From contig OZ025732.1 of NCBI GenBank assembly GCA_964019335.1, positions 62,001-126,000 on the forward strand: a stretch of 64,000 nt of DNA, given 5' to 3'. Of this stretch, positions 1-9,561 are shown piece by piece. The stretch comes from Diplonema japonicum. Taxonomy: Eukaryota > Euglenozoa > Diplonemea > Diplonemida > Diplonemidae. The notes beneath the pieces were generated by a model. That model saw only the letters and a list, made by a program, of their open reading frames with translations. It did no database searches and had not been told where the DNA came from. Numbering within the stretch: the stretch's first letter is position 1; every line of letters starts with the position of its first letter. The position numbers and the translations under genes are program-made.

Positions 1-56
1 ATGAGAACACCAGTACGGTCATGAGTACCCGGGCAACCGGGTGAGCGTCTCGAGAC
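1..56 (+). repeat. SINE-1 fragment
   Basis: This short block ends in GCGTCTCGAGAC and recurs with small changes at 4399-4522, 9762-9878 and 61672-61754. In the complete copies it is followed by a GTGCGGCCTTAG segment and a GTGGAATTT(A)n tail. That layout fits a SINE or another short poly(A)-tailed retroelement. Here the tail is missing and the sequence runs straight into a truncated LINE. Confidence 0.6.
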
Positions 57-77
57 AAAAAATATAAGAAAAGCAAG

Positions 78-1223
78 CGAACGACCCCTGTTGAATCCCT
101 ACTAAGGGTAGCCCGGCTCTGGCCAATCGAAGACATGATAGGATATGAGACATCCACATGGTATGAACGATTCCGGAGAATGGAAGGCACCAGCGGACAA
201 CTGGCGATGCAAGGTGAAGGAAAGGAAGAGCGGTCGTGGCTCCACAAGGCCCGAAAACGAGAGGAAGACCTGAAGATGGAACAATGTCCACGAGCTCCAC
301 TGCACAGGAAGGCAGCCATCATAGAGTGGAACACGCTGGAGAGGTTGTGCATAAGGACAGAAGGCGAGGGGACAAAGAAGCTGGAAGTGACGAAACAGAG
401 AACGGCTGCCCTCGAGATGATCGCCAAGCTCCCAAAAGCCGACATCACCGTCTACACCGATGGGTCAGTCGAAGAGGGCAAGGGCGGCGCAGGAATCGTA
501 ATAGAAAGGGCTGGGGGGACGGCGACGGAGATAAGCGTAGGCGTCTGCAACCTGTGTGACAGTTTCCAAGCAGAGATGAACGCCATCAACACGGCACTAG
601 CGAGGCTCGTGAAGGAGGACACGCAAGGGACGCAGATCAACCTGCTGACAGACTCTATGGCGTGTCTGCAAAAGCTTAAGCAAGGTCCCGCAAGGCAACA
701 AGAAGACATGGTGGTCGAGGCATGGCACAACATACACGTGCTGACAACGAGAGGAAACCACCTCACATGCTGCTTTATCCCAGGCCACTGCGGATTAGAA
801 GGAAACGAGAAGGCAGACCAACTCGCCAGCAACGGCAGAGACAAGGAAGCAACACAGAAGATAAGCATGGGTGTGGCAAAGAACCACCTAAGAAAAGCTG
901 GGAAGCGGGAAATATTAGCAGGGTTGAACAAGGAAAAGACATACAATAAGTGGGCAGGTAGAACGGAAGCACCGAAGAAGATGGAAGGGCTGAACAGGAA
1001 GGAAGAAGTGCTGATCAACCAGCTAAAGACTGGGCACCATGACCTGCTGAAGGTGGGATACGCCGAGCAGCGAATTTGCGTGAAGTGCGGCCCCAACACG
1101 AAGCGAACCCTCCAACATCTCTTCCTAGACTGTCCGTCATCCAAAGCAAGCAGGGACAAACACTTCGACACCCTGACGCTGAGACACATCCTTGTGGAGA
1201 ACCCACGAAAAGCAATCCGTTGA
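78..1223 (+). pseudogene. Family B LINE, ORF2 C-terminal part: RNase H and CCHC zinc knuckle, 5'-truncated
   Basis: The reading frame is open from about base 78, before the first ATG at 135, so this is the tail of a longer ORF2. The first residues look like the region that follows the reverse transcriptase in LINEs. Next comes an RNase H domain with a YTDGS motif (Asp encoded near 456), a TDSMA segment, and a late HCGLEGNEKAD motif, which supply the expected catalytic acidic residues. A CxxC...H...C zinc-knuckle-like motif lies near the end. RNase H would degrade RNA in the RNA:DNA hybrid during reverse transcription. Endonuclease and polymerase are absent, so this copy cannot move by itself. 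A second RNase H copy is at 44184-44990. The family placement (I/Ingi-like, APE type) is inferred from RNase H plus a C-terminal zinc knuckle. Confidence 0.85.
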
Positions 1224-1310
1224 CCTCCTCGTCGGTCATCACCGGTAGCGCCGGAGTAGAAGAACGTATTGCAGATGCTCAGGGTGACGAACAGGCCTAG
1301 AAGAGGCACA
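1216..1310 (+). repeat. Dispersed repeat E, partial copy
   Basis: It begins GTTGACCTCCTCGTCGGTC right at the end of the LINE reading frame and continues through GACGAACAGGC. Longer copies are at 12603-12933, 19051-19345, 25501-25706 and 26565-26722, with a reverse-complement copy at 9879-9982. The remaining stretch to 1638 shows only fragments and no clear gene. Confidence 0.65.
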
Positions 1311-1638
1311 GAAGAAAACAAGAAGTACTCGACAAGATCGATGCATGGGCCAAAAGCGGGGAACTTAAACTGTCGTACAAGAAAACCTGCTTGAAGGGCA
1401 CCAGGTGGTTGCAATTAAAAAGAACAGCCCCACTCCGTACCCCCTACAGCAGGAAGGCGTGCAACATCGGGGAGTAGCTGTACGGGATGTCCTACGCCAA
1501 GACGTCAGACAACGACGACGACCCTGGGGAGCTTGTTGTGTCTCGATCTTCACCTTCATTTATATATTTCCTCGTTTGCAAGATCACTTTCAAACAGAAA
1601 CACAACAACAAAAATAAAAAAAGAAAAGAAGAAAAGAA

Positions 1639-2790
1639 ATGAACGATATGACAGTGTTCGTGAAGACGGGAGGTGGGGTTCACGATGTGGAAGTGTCGGG
1701 GAAGGAGACGGTGGGGAGCCTGTACAAGAAGGCGGGGTGTGCTGCTGGTTTACTCGAAGGCAGGTTCAAACTGGTTTGGGAGGGTGAGGTCCTTGACAGG
1801 AATGGGGGTGAAGAGCTTCAGCAACTTGCCCTCGTGGAGGGCTCCGTGGTCCATGTGGAGGAGAACAAGAAAACAGTTCATTTGGAAGAGCTGAAGGACG
1901 AGAACTCAGAAGTGGTTTCGGAGCTTGAGGGTCTTGTGTCAGCTGATCCTGAGCTTGTTCTGGTGGTGGAGGTGGGGGACTCTCCAGCTGTCTTGTCCAT
2001 GAGCAGCAGTGACCTTCCTTCTGGACTTCGGTTCCTTGTTGTCACCGACTCCACAGGCTGTGTTACAAGTATAGACAATGATTTTCTTCAAGAATGCCAC
2101 CACCTGACGTCTGTCTCTCTCATCCTCCCCAATGTTTCTACCATTCTTGATGACGTTTTAAGAGACTGCACCAATCTAGAAACCATCGACTTGAATGTGA
2201 TGACCAATCTTAATTCCATTGGTGATTACTTCTTGTTTGGGTGCAAAGAACTAGAAACCATCAACTTGAATGCAATGACCAATCTTAATTCTATTGGTGA
2301 TGGCTTCTTGTCACAGTGCGAAAATCTAGAAACCATCGACTTGAATGGGATGACCAAACTTAATTCAGTTGGACATTACTTCTTGTTAGGGTGCGAAAAA
2401 CTAGAGACCATCGACTTGCATGCGATGACCAATCTTGATTCAATTGGTGATCGCTTCTTGTCAGGGTGCGAAAATCTAGAAACCACCAACTTGAGTTCGA
2501 TGACCAATCTTTATTCCATTGGTGATTACTTCTTGTGTGGGTGCGAAAAACTAGAAACCATCAACTTGAATGTGATGACCAATCTTTCTTCCATTGGTGA
2601 TTACTTTTTGTGTGGGTGCGGAAAACTAAAAACCATCAACTTGAATGGGATGACCAATCTTTCTTCTGTTGGTGATGGCTTCTTGTCAGGGTGTAACAAT
2701 TTAGAGACCATCGTTTTGAGAGGAGGCACTGATACTTTTAACAAGCTCTTAGAGGCTAAGGTGCCACCGGGGGTAAGTATACAGAAATAG
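1639..2790 (+). CDS. Ubiquitin-like domain / BspA-type leucine-rich repeat protein
   Basis: The protein has 383 residues. Residues 4-75 read as a ubiquitin-like fold: a TVFVKTGGG first strand, a VWEGEVLDRNG loop and a final EGSVVHVE strand follow ubiquitin's pattern. There is no C-terminal Gly-Gly, so it should not be conjugated. A linker (about 80-150) leads into roughly eight 25-residue repeats of the form LETIxLNxMTNLxSIGDxFLxGC, typical of BspA-type (LRR_5) repeats that make a curved binding surface. The last repeat changes to LETIVLRGGTDTFNKLL and the protein ends GVSIQK. The ATG follows an A-rich leader and the same start, MNDMTVFVK, is used by the paralogues at 7047, 11520, 29908 and 46980. 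No signal peptide or membrane segment is seen, so it is probably intracellular. Ligand and partner are unknown. Confidence 0.85.
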   Translation: MNDMTVFVKTGGGVHDVEVSGKETVGSLYKKAGCAAGLLEGRFKLVWEGEVLDRNGGEELQQLALVEGSVVHVEENKKTVHLEELKDENSEVVSELEGLVSADPELVLVVEVGDSPAVLSMSSSDLPSGLRFLVVTDSTGCVTSIDNDFLQECHHLTSVSLILPNVSTILDDVLRDCTNLETIDLNVMTNLNSIGDYFLFGCKELETINLNAMTNLNSIGDGFLSQCENLETIDLNGMTKLNSVGHYFLLGCEKLETIDLHAMTNLDSIGDRFLSGCENLETTNLSSMTNLYSIGDYFLCGCEKLETINLNVMTNLSSIGDYFLCGCGKLKTINLNGMTNLSSVGDGFLSGCNNLETIVLRGGTDTFNKLLEAKVPPGVSIQK

Positions 2791-2939
2791 AAATAAAAGA
2801 AAAGAGTACATTTTGCACCTCTTGCTTCACTTGGAAGCAGATGACTTTTTATGTTTTTACTTTCCTCCGTTTGCCCTGTCTTGATCCTGTCACATACTGC
2901 AGGTTCCCTACTTAGACGGACTGTGAGCGATGATCTTAC

Positions 2940-3119
2940 CGCAGATGCCATCCATGACTGAAAGGCAAACCCCGACAGCTAACACCAAGATGCAACAGCA
3001 GAATAGTGACAGGCACGTGTAGGATCCCCTGTCCGCGGTAGGCACCAACCATGGCACAAATACCGCAAAAATTTGTTGATCTTCCGGCGTCTTTTCTCTG
3101 AAGACCATTTTCACAAAAT
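2940..3119 (-). CDS. Possible internal exon of an unrecognised membrane protein
   Basis: On the minus strand a 180 bp open stretch is preceded by TTTTCTGCAG and followed by GTAAGATC, a good acceptor/donor pair. One frame encodes a charged part (DFVKMVFREKTPEDQQ) followed by a Cys-rich hydrophobic segment (LSLFCCCILVLAVGVCLSV) that could cross a membrane. Another frame has two CxxC pairs (CRFC, CGIC), so the true frame is not certain. I do not recognise the gene. It may be a captured exon or chance. Confidence 0.3.
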
Positions 3120-3497
3120 CTGCAGAAAACATGAGGGGCTGGCTTGGGTCTTGTCACACGTTGTGTCTTGAGAAAGTGGGCTTTGGTCCACGTACGTCCT
3201 GGCCATTGCCTCGCTTTGCCATCCTAGATGAGTGGCCGGTTGGGATGAAAGAAACATGAAGAAACAAAATAAAGTTACTTTATCTGGATTCCCTCTAAAG
3301 GGATTTTGGCTAGTGGACAGGAAAATAAAGTTCTCTATATTTTCCGGCAGCCACCCAGGCCGCCCTAAGCACACATGGTATCAAAATCCATGCATCAAGC
3401 AGGAGAAGTAGTAGCTGACTAGTAGCCCAACTACTGGTTCACCCTTTTTTTCTTTTCTTTTCTGCCATCATTTATTTTTTAGTAGAACGTCCTCAGC

Positions 3498-3542
<45 letters not shown>

Positions 3543-4202
3543 GCTAGGTTGGGGGGCAAAAACAATAAAATAACAGATTCTGCTATTAAAGTGGACTTTA
3601 CCCCTTTCCCTTGGCCCATTTTCTGTCCCTTGGGTCATGATTATCCCAATGTTTTTTATTGTTTTCCAATTGGTTTTTTTACTGTCATATTATTTGTCTT
3701 TTTCTGCAGTGGCTCCTCCAATGAATGGTAGGAATGCACCAGGGCCCTGATAAAAGGGTGGGGAGCCGCAGCGAGAGGTGCAGTGTATTTTCTTCTTTCC
3801 CCAGGGCTTTCCCCCCCTTTTTTTTCTTTTTTTTTGTGGTTTTATGTCTCTTCTTCTTTTCTTCACTTTCTTTTATGAAGAGTATTATTATTGTGTTCCT
3901 GTGAGTTTACCTTCAAGGCAAGTACAGGAAGAAAGAAAAAAAACAAAAATAAAATAAAATGGGAGGCATGCTGTGAGCGGAGAAGAACAAAAGCACTAAC
4001 GAAACGCTGAAAGCAGCTGGGGACAAAGCGAGGGATGGATGACCACACGTAGTGCAACCTCAGGGGGGGGCTTGGCGTGTGGGCCTCTTTGGATGACAGC
4101 GACCGACGACGATGAGGCCTCGGCCCCACCACCCTGCCCTTCAGGCTGCACTGGGGTGTTTCTCAATTGCCTCTGGCAAACCTACTCAAAGCACTACTCC
4201 CT

Positions 4203-4349
4203 CACAGCACCCTTAGTTAACACTTAGCAAGTGACTTGCAGGCACCAGGTACGCATCCAAAAGGACAAGCTAGCTGTGTACCCCTGCAGCACCCTCCATG
4301 CTTCCTCACAGCACCCTTAGTTAACACTTAGCAAGTGACTTGCAGGGCA
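4203..4349 (+). repeat. Two-copy direct repeat, 104 bp period
   Basis: The block beginning CACAGCACCCTTAGTTAACA is present at 4203 and again at 4307, each followed by CTTAGCAAGTGACTTGCAG and a CACCAGGT segment. A simple local duplication. Confidence 0.7.
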
Positions 4350-4398
4350 CCAGGTGGTTGTTCAAGAGACAAGATAGCTGTTCCTACTCTGTCCCAAA

Positions 4399-4522
4399 TA
4401 TGAGAACACCAGTACGGTCATGAGTACCAACCGGGTGAGCGTCTCGAGACACTTCCAACCCACCTAGTGGGTGCGGCCTTAGCAAGTCGAAAAGGAAGTG
4501 GAATTTAAAAAAAAAAAAAAAA
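4399..4522 (+). mobile_element. SINE-1 copy with poly(A) tail
   Basis: Runs from GAGAACACCAGTACGGTCAT through GCGTCTCGAGAC and GGTGCGGCCTTAGCAAGTCG to GTGGAATTT followed by about 17 A. No coding capacity. The 3' tail directly abuts a pogo-element end. Confidence 0.65.
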
Positions 4523-4780
4523 TACTGTAAAATGAAAAACTCCGGACGGAAAAATGTCCGAGTTTTTTTGGCGTCCGGGAATTTTTCCTTCCGGGAGTTT
4601 TTTTTTAGGTAAGGCCGTCAGGGGGCCTGGTCCACTACCACCTGCAAACTGGCCTGGGCTGCAAACGGCAACCGCGCGAAGAAACCCCCAGGGTTCCCTT
4701 TCTGCATCTTTGTCCTCCCTTGCTGCCCCTGAGGCAATCAGCTTGTCGAGCCTTCGTGTGGCCCACTATTTATAACCTTA
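4523..4780 (-). mobile_element. Fragment of pogo-like DNA transposon, inverted
   Basis: The block starts TACTGTAAAATGAA and carries several CGGACGGAAAAAT / TCCGGGAGTTTTT sub-repeats. It then continues as the reverse complement of 23960-24143, the 3' end of the pogo-like element at 22447-24143. The shared part includes the complement of GCTCGACAAGCTGATTGCC. It supplies the terminal sequence that the larger copy lost at its 3' end. Confidence 0.7.
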
Positions 4781-4927
4781 ATAGATGCTTTAGAATAAAG
4801 AAGCGAAAAAGTGAAATAAAAAGGGGAGCAAGGATCTTATTCTTATTATGCTTGCTAAAGGGGACTTACGACATATTTACTACAACATATTAAAAGCTGA
4901 AGAAACCCGGAGATAGAAAACACAAAC

Positions 4928-6268
4928 ATGAGCCTCACAGTGTTGATCAGGACTGTCGACGAGGATGTGGTGCACGAGGTGGAGCTGTCTGGGTTTGACA
5001 GGGTGAAGGACCTGTACAGGAAGGCGGCAGAGGCTTCTGCGGTGGAGGAGGGGATATTCCTCTTGCACTTCGAAGGTGTTGTCTTGGATAATGATGGGAC
5101 ATCTGGCGGTGGTGGGAAGGAGCAGGAGATACAGCAGCTTGGGATGGGGCAGGGGAGCGAGCTTCTCTTGTGCGGTATTAGTCATAATAAACCACTTGAT
5201 GTCAACGTCAGTCATGTGGAGCTCTGGAGTCGAAGAGAGGAGATTGCAAGGCTTCTTGAGGAGAATCCTGAGCTTTCTCTTGCGGTGGATGTCACTGGTC
5301 TGGACTGTCTTGATGTCAGGCTCACAAGCAAGCTTCCCTCAAAGCTTCGGCACCTCAAGGTGTGGTCCCTGGGCGGTGCGACCTCTATTGGGGACTCCTT
5401 TTTGTCTCGCTCCTCACTCGTCACCTTGGACCTGACGGCCTTGCAGGGTGTTCAGTCCGTTGGGCACTCTTTCCTCTGCGAGTGCAGATCCCTAACTACT
5501 GTTGATCTGTGTTCCCTCCGGAACTGGGTACCTGTCGGACATAAGTTCCTTGAAGGCTGTTCTTCATTGACTTCTGTTGATCTGAGTACTTTGCGGAATG
5601 TTCAGTCCATTGGGAACTGGTTTCTTTCGGATTGCAGCTCTCTGAAGACTGTTGATCTGAGCCCCCTTCGCAATGTCACCACCGTCGGCAGCGGTTTTCT
5701 CACTGGCCTCAAGTCGTTGGCTTCTGTTGACCTGAGTCCCTTGCAGAATGTGACCAGGATGAACCACTGTCATTTCATGTCTCATTGTGCTTCTTTAAGA
5801 TCTATCGATCTGAGCCCCCTGCACAACACCTTTCATAAATTCCGGGTGTACTATTTTCTCTACGGATGCAAAGCTCTAACGACTGTGGATCTGGGTCCTT
5901 TGTGGAACGTTCAGTCAGTTGGCGATGCTTTTCTCAACAGCTGCAAGTCTTTGAAAACAATTGATCTGAGCCCCCTTCGCAATGTCACCACTGTCGGCAG
6001 CTGTTTTCTTTCAGGGACCCCAGTGGCACACAGGAAAGATGTTCTGGAATTCCTCAGACTACGGGTACAGGAGCGAATAGAGCCAACAAGGTTCGTGGGC
6101 CCTGAGCAACTAGCACAACAAAAGGAGCAACCAGCAAAGCCAACAAGGTTCGTGGGCCCTGAGCTACCAGAACAACAAAAGGAGCAACCAACAAAGCCAA
6201 CAAGGTTCCGGGGCCCTCCTGTGAGGCAAACAACCTGTAAAAGTAAAGAGTGTTGCATCGTTTCCTGA
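4928..6268 (+). CDS. Ubiquitin-like / leucine-rich repeat protein with a C-terminal CaaX box
   Basis: The protein has 446 residues. Residues 1-85 form a diverged ubiquitin-like domain (SLTVLIRTVDEDVVHEVEL ... LLHFEGVVLDND ... EGSELLL-type ending). A linker precedes about nine 25-residue BspA-like repeats of the form SLxxVDLSPLRNVxxVGxxFLxxC, from about 150 to 370. The tail contains three PTRFxGP modules separated by QQKEQP linkers and ends KECCIVS. CIVS fits a CaaX prenylation box, and Ser in the last place is usually read by farnesyltransferase; the preceding Cys could be palmitoylated. This would place the protein on the cytosolic face of a membrane, unlike its paralogues. The ATG follows an AAACACAAAC leader also seen before the broken paralogue at 13268. 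Confidence 0.85.
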   Translation: MSLTVLIRTVDEDVVHEVELSGFDRVKDLYRKAAEASAVEEGIFLLHFEGVVLDNDGTSGGGGKEQEIQQLGMGQGSELLLCGISHNKPLDVNVSHVELWSRREEIARLLEENPELSLAVDVTGLDCLDVRLTSKLPSKLRHLKVWSLGGATSIGDSFLSRSSLVTLDLTALQGVQSVGHSFLCECRSLTTVDLCSLRNWVPVGHKFLEGCSSLTSVDLSTLRNVQSIGNWFLSDCSSLKTVDLSPLRNVTTVGSGFLTGLKSLASVDLSPLQNVTRMNHCHFMSHCASLRSIDLSPLHNTFHKFRVYYFLYGCKALTTVDLGPLWNVQSVGDAFLNSCKSLKTIDLSPLRNVTTVGSCFLSGTPVAHRKDVLEFLRLRVQERIEPTRFVGPEQLAQQKEQPAKPTRFVGPELPEQQKEQPTKPTRFRGPPVRQTTCKSKECCIVS

Positions 6269-7046
6269 TGACTTCACGGGGCAGGAAGAAGGCATCACGG
6301 GCTACCGTCACCCCTCCAACACCTACTTATCTAATAGTGCAATTTAAAAAGAAAGAAAGGAAAGTCCTACTTCTTCTTCTTTCTTTTCTTGTATCGTTGT
6401 CTTTTTCACTTTTCTCTCATTTCCTTTGTTCCTTTTTTTCCCATTCGTCCCCCTGCTGCCCCTTCCGCAAACCTAAACTACCCGTTCAACTTCCCCTCCT
6501 GTTTCTTACTATTTGGACGTTCCAAAACAGGGACCTCCTTTATCTCATCTCTACTATTTTCTTTCTTCTGCATAACATTGCAGTTCCCTGACCTGCTCAT
6601 ATACGTAAGAAAGCCCCCCCCCAAAAAAAACGAACTTATTCTCAGTAAACATTTTAGCCACCCCGATAACGTGATCTTGGGCAGGAAGTCCAGCCTCATT
6701 TTGGGGTGAGCCGCGGACGAGAGTCGTGATTGACGGGAGAGCCCGAACAAGGCGCACCACTGTGTCTCATGGTGTAGAGGAACAGACCAATCGTATTACA
6801 AAAAGCTACAGACAAGCGAGCAAAGTACGCGAGTGTCAATCCTGTGGGGGCTTTTTTACAATGAAGTTTCATCCGATCAAACGATTCTTCACGCACTCAA
6901 CCTCTCATGGGAACACGCACACGTCCCGCAGAGTTGGCGCAACCCAACAAAAACAGAGCACACCTCTGTAACCTAACTGAGAAGCTTTTGAAAACACGGA
7001 GACACGTTCTCTATGCACCTCCTACCCCCAACAACAGAAAATAAAA
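6269..7046. other. Intergenic stretch with repeat fragments
   Basis: 6509-6607 repeats the segment starting CTATTTGGACGTTCCAAAAC also found at 9562-9640, which belongs to a retroelement tail region. The rest is pyrimidine-rich sequence and the A-rich leader of the next gene. No convincing gene. Confidence 0.55.
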
Positions 7047-7472
7047 ATGAACGATATGACAGTGTTCGTGAAGACGGGAGGTGGGGTTCACGATGTGGAA
7101 GTGTCGGGGAAGGAGACGGTGGGGAGCCTGTACAAGAAGGCGGGGTGTGCTGCTGGTTTACTCGAAGGCAGGTTCAAACTGGTTTGGGAGGGTGAGGTCC
7201 TTGACAGGAACGGCTGTGAAGAGCTTCATTCACTTGCCCTCTTGGAGGGCTCCGTGGTCCATGTGGAGGAGAACAAGAGGAGAACCGTTCGTCTGGCAGA
7301 GCTGAAGGACGAGAACTCAGGAGTGGTTTCGGAGCTTGAGGGTCTTACGCTGATATCACGTCAGCTAGGCACTACGGTGCGGGTGGCAGAACACTTCGTT
7401 ATTCTGGCCTTAAAAAGAAATAAAAAAGAAGCTTTTTCCTCTCTTTTAATATCAACATGCACAATTTTATAA
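7047..7472 (+). pseudogene. Truncated Ubl-LRR gene
   Basis: The 141-codon frame keeps the whole ubiquitin-like domain (residues 4-75) and the start of the linker up to VVSELEGL. There it leaves homology with its paralogues and runs through unrelated sequence to a stop, so all leucine-rich repeats are lost. The foreign 3' part ends in the leader of the following Ubl-ANK gene, whose ATG is 52 bases downstream. It may be a relic or could yield a free ubiquitin-like domain; I favour a relic. Confidence 0.75.
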
Positions 7473-7523
7473 CAACAAACAACGCAGGAGTTTGAAAGAA
7501 AACAAAAGAAAAGAGACATAACC

Positions 7524-9053
7524 ATGAAAGGAAGCGAAGGACCATCGGCAGTGACGCTGCAGGCGAGGCTCCCCACCTCTGAGACCATCAGCATTGAGGC
7601 AGTGGCTTCGGAGGAGATGATGAAGGTGAAGGAGAGGATCGCATCGATGGGACGGTTGGATGTGGACAGCTTCACCCTCACCTTCGATGGGGAGGTGGTG
7701 GCGGCAGCTGCTGACGACGGCGGTGGGCAGCTTGTCGAAGATCTTCCTTTTGAGGATGGAAGCATGCTTGAAGTGGTGGTGTGCAAGAGGCAGGCGGCTC
7801 TGTTGAAACTCTCTGAGATGGGGATCGAAGTGAAAGGAAGGGACTTGTACGGAGTCTTACGTGATGGCTTACGTGATGGCTTACGTGATGGCTTACGTGA
7901 TGGCTTACGTGATGGCTTACGTGATGGCTTACGTGATGGCTTACGTGATGGCTTACGTGATGGCTTACGTGATGGCTTACGTGATGGCTTACGTGATGGC
8001 TTACGTGATGGCTTACGTGATGGCTTACGTGATGGCTTACGTGATGGCTTACGTGATGGCTTACGTGATGGCTTACGTGATGGCTTACGTGACTTTTCAG
8101 ATGACAGACACAGACACAGACACTTTACAGAGGGGGACGTAATAGAAGACGAGAAGGTTATGAACTGCGAGATTATGAACCTTCTCCTGGATGCTGGGGT
8201 GAGTGGTGGGGAGGAGAAGGTTTTTCACATGGCGGCCCAGCACAATCTTCCTTCTTGTGTGGAGGTCCTCTTGATTCGCACTTCTGTGGACGTGAATTCA
8301 AAAGTGTTTTGCGAAGATTTAAGCACTCCTTCTTGTGTGGACGTGAATTCAGAAATAGGTCTCCCTTACGATTGGGGATGTTCGTATACAGCACTTCACC
8401 GGGCCACTTCTGAGGAGGTGGCGGCTGTTCTCTTGAGACACAATGCAGATGTCAACGCAAGAGACAGTGAAGGTGTTCCTGTCATTCACGGTTCAACAAA
8501 CATGCTTTCTCTACTTCTGAAACACAATGCAGATGTGAATGCGAGAGACTGGGAAGGAAGGACAGTTCTTCATCGCCATGTTGATCCCTCTGCTGTACAC
8601 CTGCTTCTTGAACACAAGGCAGACATCGAAGCAAAAGACAAGGAGGGAAGAACACCCCTGTGCTTGGCTTATCTAAACATGGCAGAAGCACTTCTTGAGC
8701 ACAATGCTGATGTGAAGGCAAGGGACTATAGAGGGAACACGTGTCTGCACCACGCTGTTAAAAGGGGTTATTTAGATGTGTTGCCTGTTCTGCTGAGACA
8801 CAATGCAGATGTGACGGCAAGGAACGATGAAGGGAAGACGGCTCTCGATCTTGTCCACTCTGATGATGATGATGATGATGATGATGGATATAGGGACTTC
8901 AGAGCAGCGACGATGCGATACCTGTTGGAGGACCCGAGTCTCGCTCATGATCTGGAGCTGTTCGAAAGTGGGAGGGAGCTGAGCGACGTCAGCAGGCTTC
9001 CTGTTGTTCAACTGCTTTCAAGGAGTATCGCCCGTTGGGATGAAGAATACTGA
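7524..9053 (+). CDS. Ubiquitin-like / ankyrin repeat protein with a 19-unit LRDG expansion
   Basis: The protein has 509 residues. Residues 8-92 form a ubiquitin-like domain (VTLQARLPTSETISIEAV ... FTLTFDGEVV ... EDGSMLEVVV). Residues about 112-190 are an uninterrupted run of the tetrapeptide LRDG, encoded by a perfect 12 bp repeat. Then come about seven ankyrin repeats (LLLRHNADVNARDxEGxxxLH type) to about 450, a run of eight Asp, and a conserved end (LEDPSLAHDLELFESGRELSDVS). Ankyrin arrays bind proteins; the ubiquitin-like part could dock on proteasome or ubiquitin machinery, but that is inference. The start MKGSEGP is shared with the array at 50418-55846, whose members lack the LRDG tract. 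The leader includes a block starting TATCAACATGC that is conserved upstream of several paralogues. Confidence 0.85.
   Translation: MKGSEGPSAVTLQARLPTSETISIEAVASEEMMKVKERIASMGRLDVDSFTLTFDGEVVAAAADDGGGQLVEDLPFEDGSMLEVVVCKRQAALLKLSEMGIEVKGRDLYGVLRDGLRDGLRDGLRDGLRDGLRDGLRDGLRDGLRDGLRDGLRDGLRDGLRDGLRDGLRDGLRDGLRDGLRDGLRDGLRDFSDDRHRHRHFTEGDVIEDEKVMNCEIMNLLLDAGVSGGEEKVFHMAAQHNLPSCVEVLLIRTSVDVNSKVFCEDLSTPSCVDVNSEIGLPYDWGCSYTALHRATSEEVAAVLLRHNADVNARDSEGVPVIHGSTNMLSLLLKHNADVNARDWEGRTVLHRHVDPSAVHLLLEHKADIEAKDKEGRTPLCLAYLNMAEALLEHNADVKARDYRGNTCLHHAVKRGYLDVLPVLLRHNADVTARNDEGKTALDLVHSDDDDDDDDGYRDFRAATMRYLLEDPSLAHDLELFESGRELSDVSRLPVVQLLSRSIARWDEEY
7856..8091 (+). repeat. 12 bp minisatellite, about 19 perfect units, in frame
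   Basis: The unit CTTACGTGATGG repeats without a mismatch and encodes LRDG. Because 12 is a multiple of 3, gain or loss of units keeps the frame of the Ubl-ANK gene. An Arg-His alternating segment (RHRHRH) from a CAGACA-type repeat follows. Confidence 0.95.
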
Positions 9054-9128
9054 TTGGAGGAGTACGCCCACCGGCAAGCCCCCCGACGAGCCCACCGACT
9101 AGCCGTCTACCTACCCTGCTTCTTCATC

Positions 9129-9148
9129 CTAACTTAAAACCATTTCAG
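9129..9148 (+). promoter_or_regulatory. Splice-acceptor-like motif
   Basis: CTAACTTAAAACCATTTCAG lies 76 bases after the stop of the Ubl-ANK gene. The same 20-mer or a one- or two-base variant occurs at 11212-11236, 16751-16770, 17859-17878, 20168-20187, 20775-20794, 45944-45963, 59013-59032 and 63427-63446. It combines a branch-point consensus with a pyrimidine-AG acceptor at fixed spacing. Confidence 0.55.
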
Positions 9149-9380
9149 CTACCTAGCAAGCTAATCAAAAGGCAGCAGGAAGAAAACAAATCAAGTGTAA
9201 ACAAATAGAAAAAAAAAAAAAAAAAAAAAAAAAAAGGAAAGAAAGAAAAAATAACATAAACCCCAACAACCCTCTTCCCCCATGAGCATCAACAAAAAAA
9301 AAAAAAAAAACAAAAAAAAAAAAAAAGAATCCCGAGGACTGGCAACCAAAGGAGAAGAAAAAAAAAAAAAAAAAAAAGAA

Positions 9381-9560
9381 AAGCCATTAGCCAAACAGTG
9401 GAAAGAGAATACCCATGTCACAAAGGTGCTAGAACAATAACACAGGCCGACACGAAAGCACGAACGTCTCAACACACTTCCGTTGGCTCCACACAGCCCA
9501 GCTGGGTGGGGTCGGTCTGGCTAGACCAAGAGGAGGTGGAATTTAAAAAAAAAAGAAAAA
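9381..9560 (+). mobile_element. SINE-2 copy
   Basis: Starts AAGCCATTAGCCAAACAGTG and includes GGTCTGGCTAGACCAAGAGG, then GTGGAATTT(A)n. An almost identical copy is at 45011-45194 and a 3' fragment at 16381-16451. It shares the GTGGAATTT(A)n tail with SINE-1. It is preceded by long A-rich tracts at 9205-9378. Confidence 0.65.
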
Positions 9561-9561
9561 C

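Larger units (their letters stand above)
2791..4398. other. Intergenic stretch without a clear + strand gene
   Basis: It holds a possible minus-strand exon (2940-3119), an uninterrupted run of 43 A at 3499-3541, T-rich tracts, and a 104 bp-period duplication at 4203-4349. No + strand reading frame here looks like a protein. Confidence 0.6.

Noticed and set aside
2773-2784. GTAAGTATACAG near the 3' end of the LRR genes (also 12498) as a tiny intron
   Set aside because: Twelve bases is too short for an intron, and the triplets are in frame and conserved as VSIQ in both genes.
7861-8142. Separate protein made of MAYV repeats
   Set aside because: It is the other frame of the 12 bp minisatellite inside the Ubl-ANK gene.
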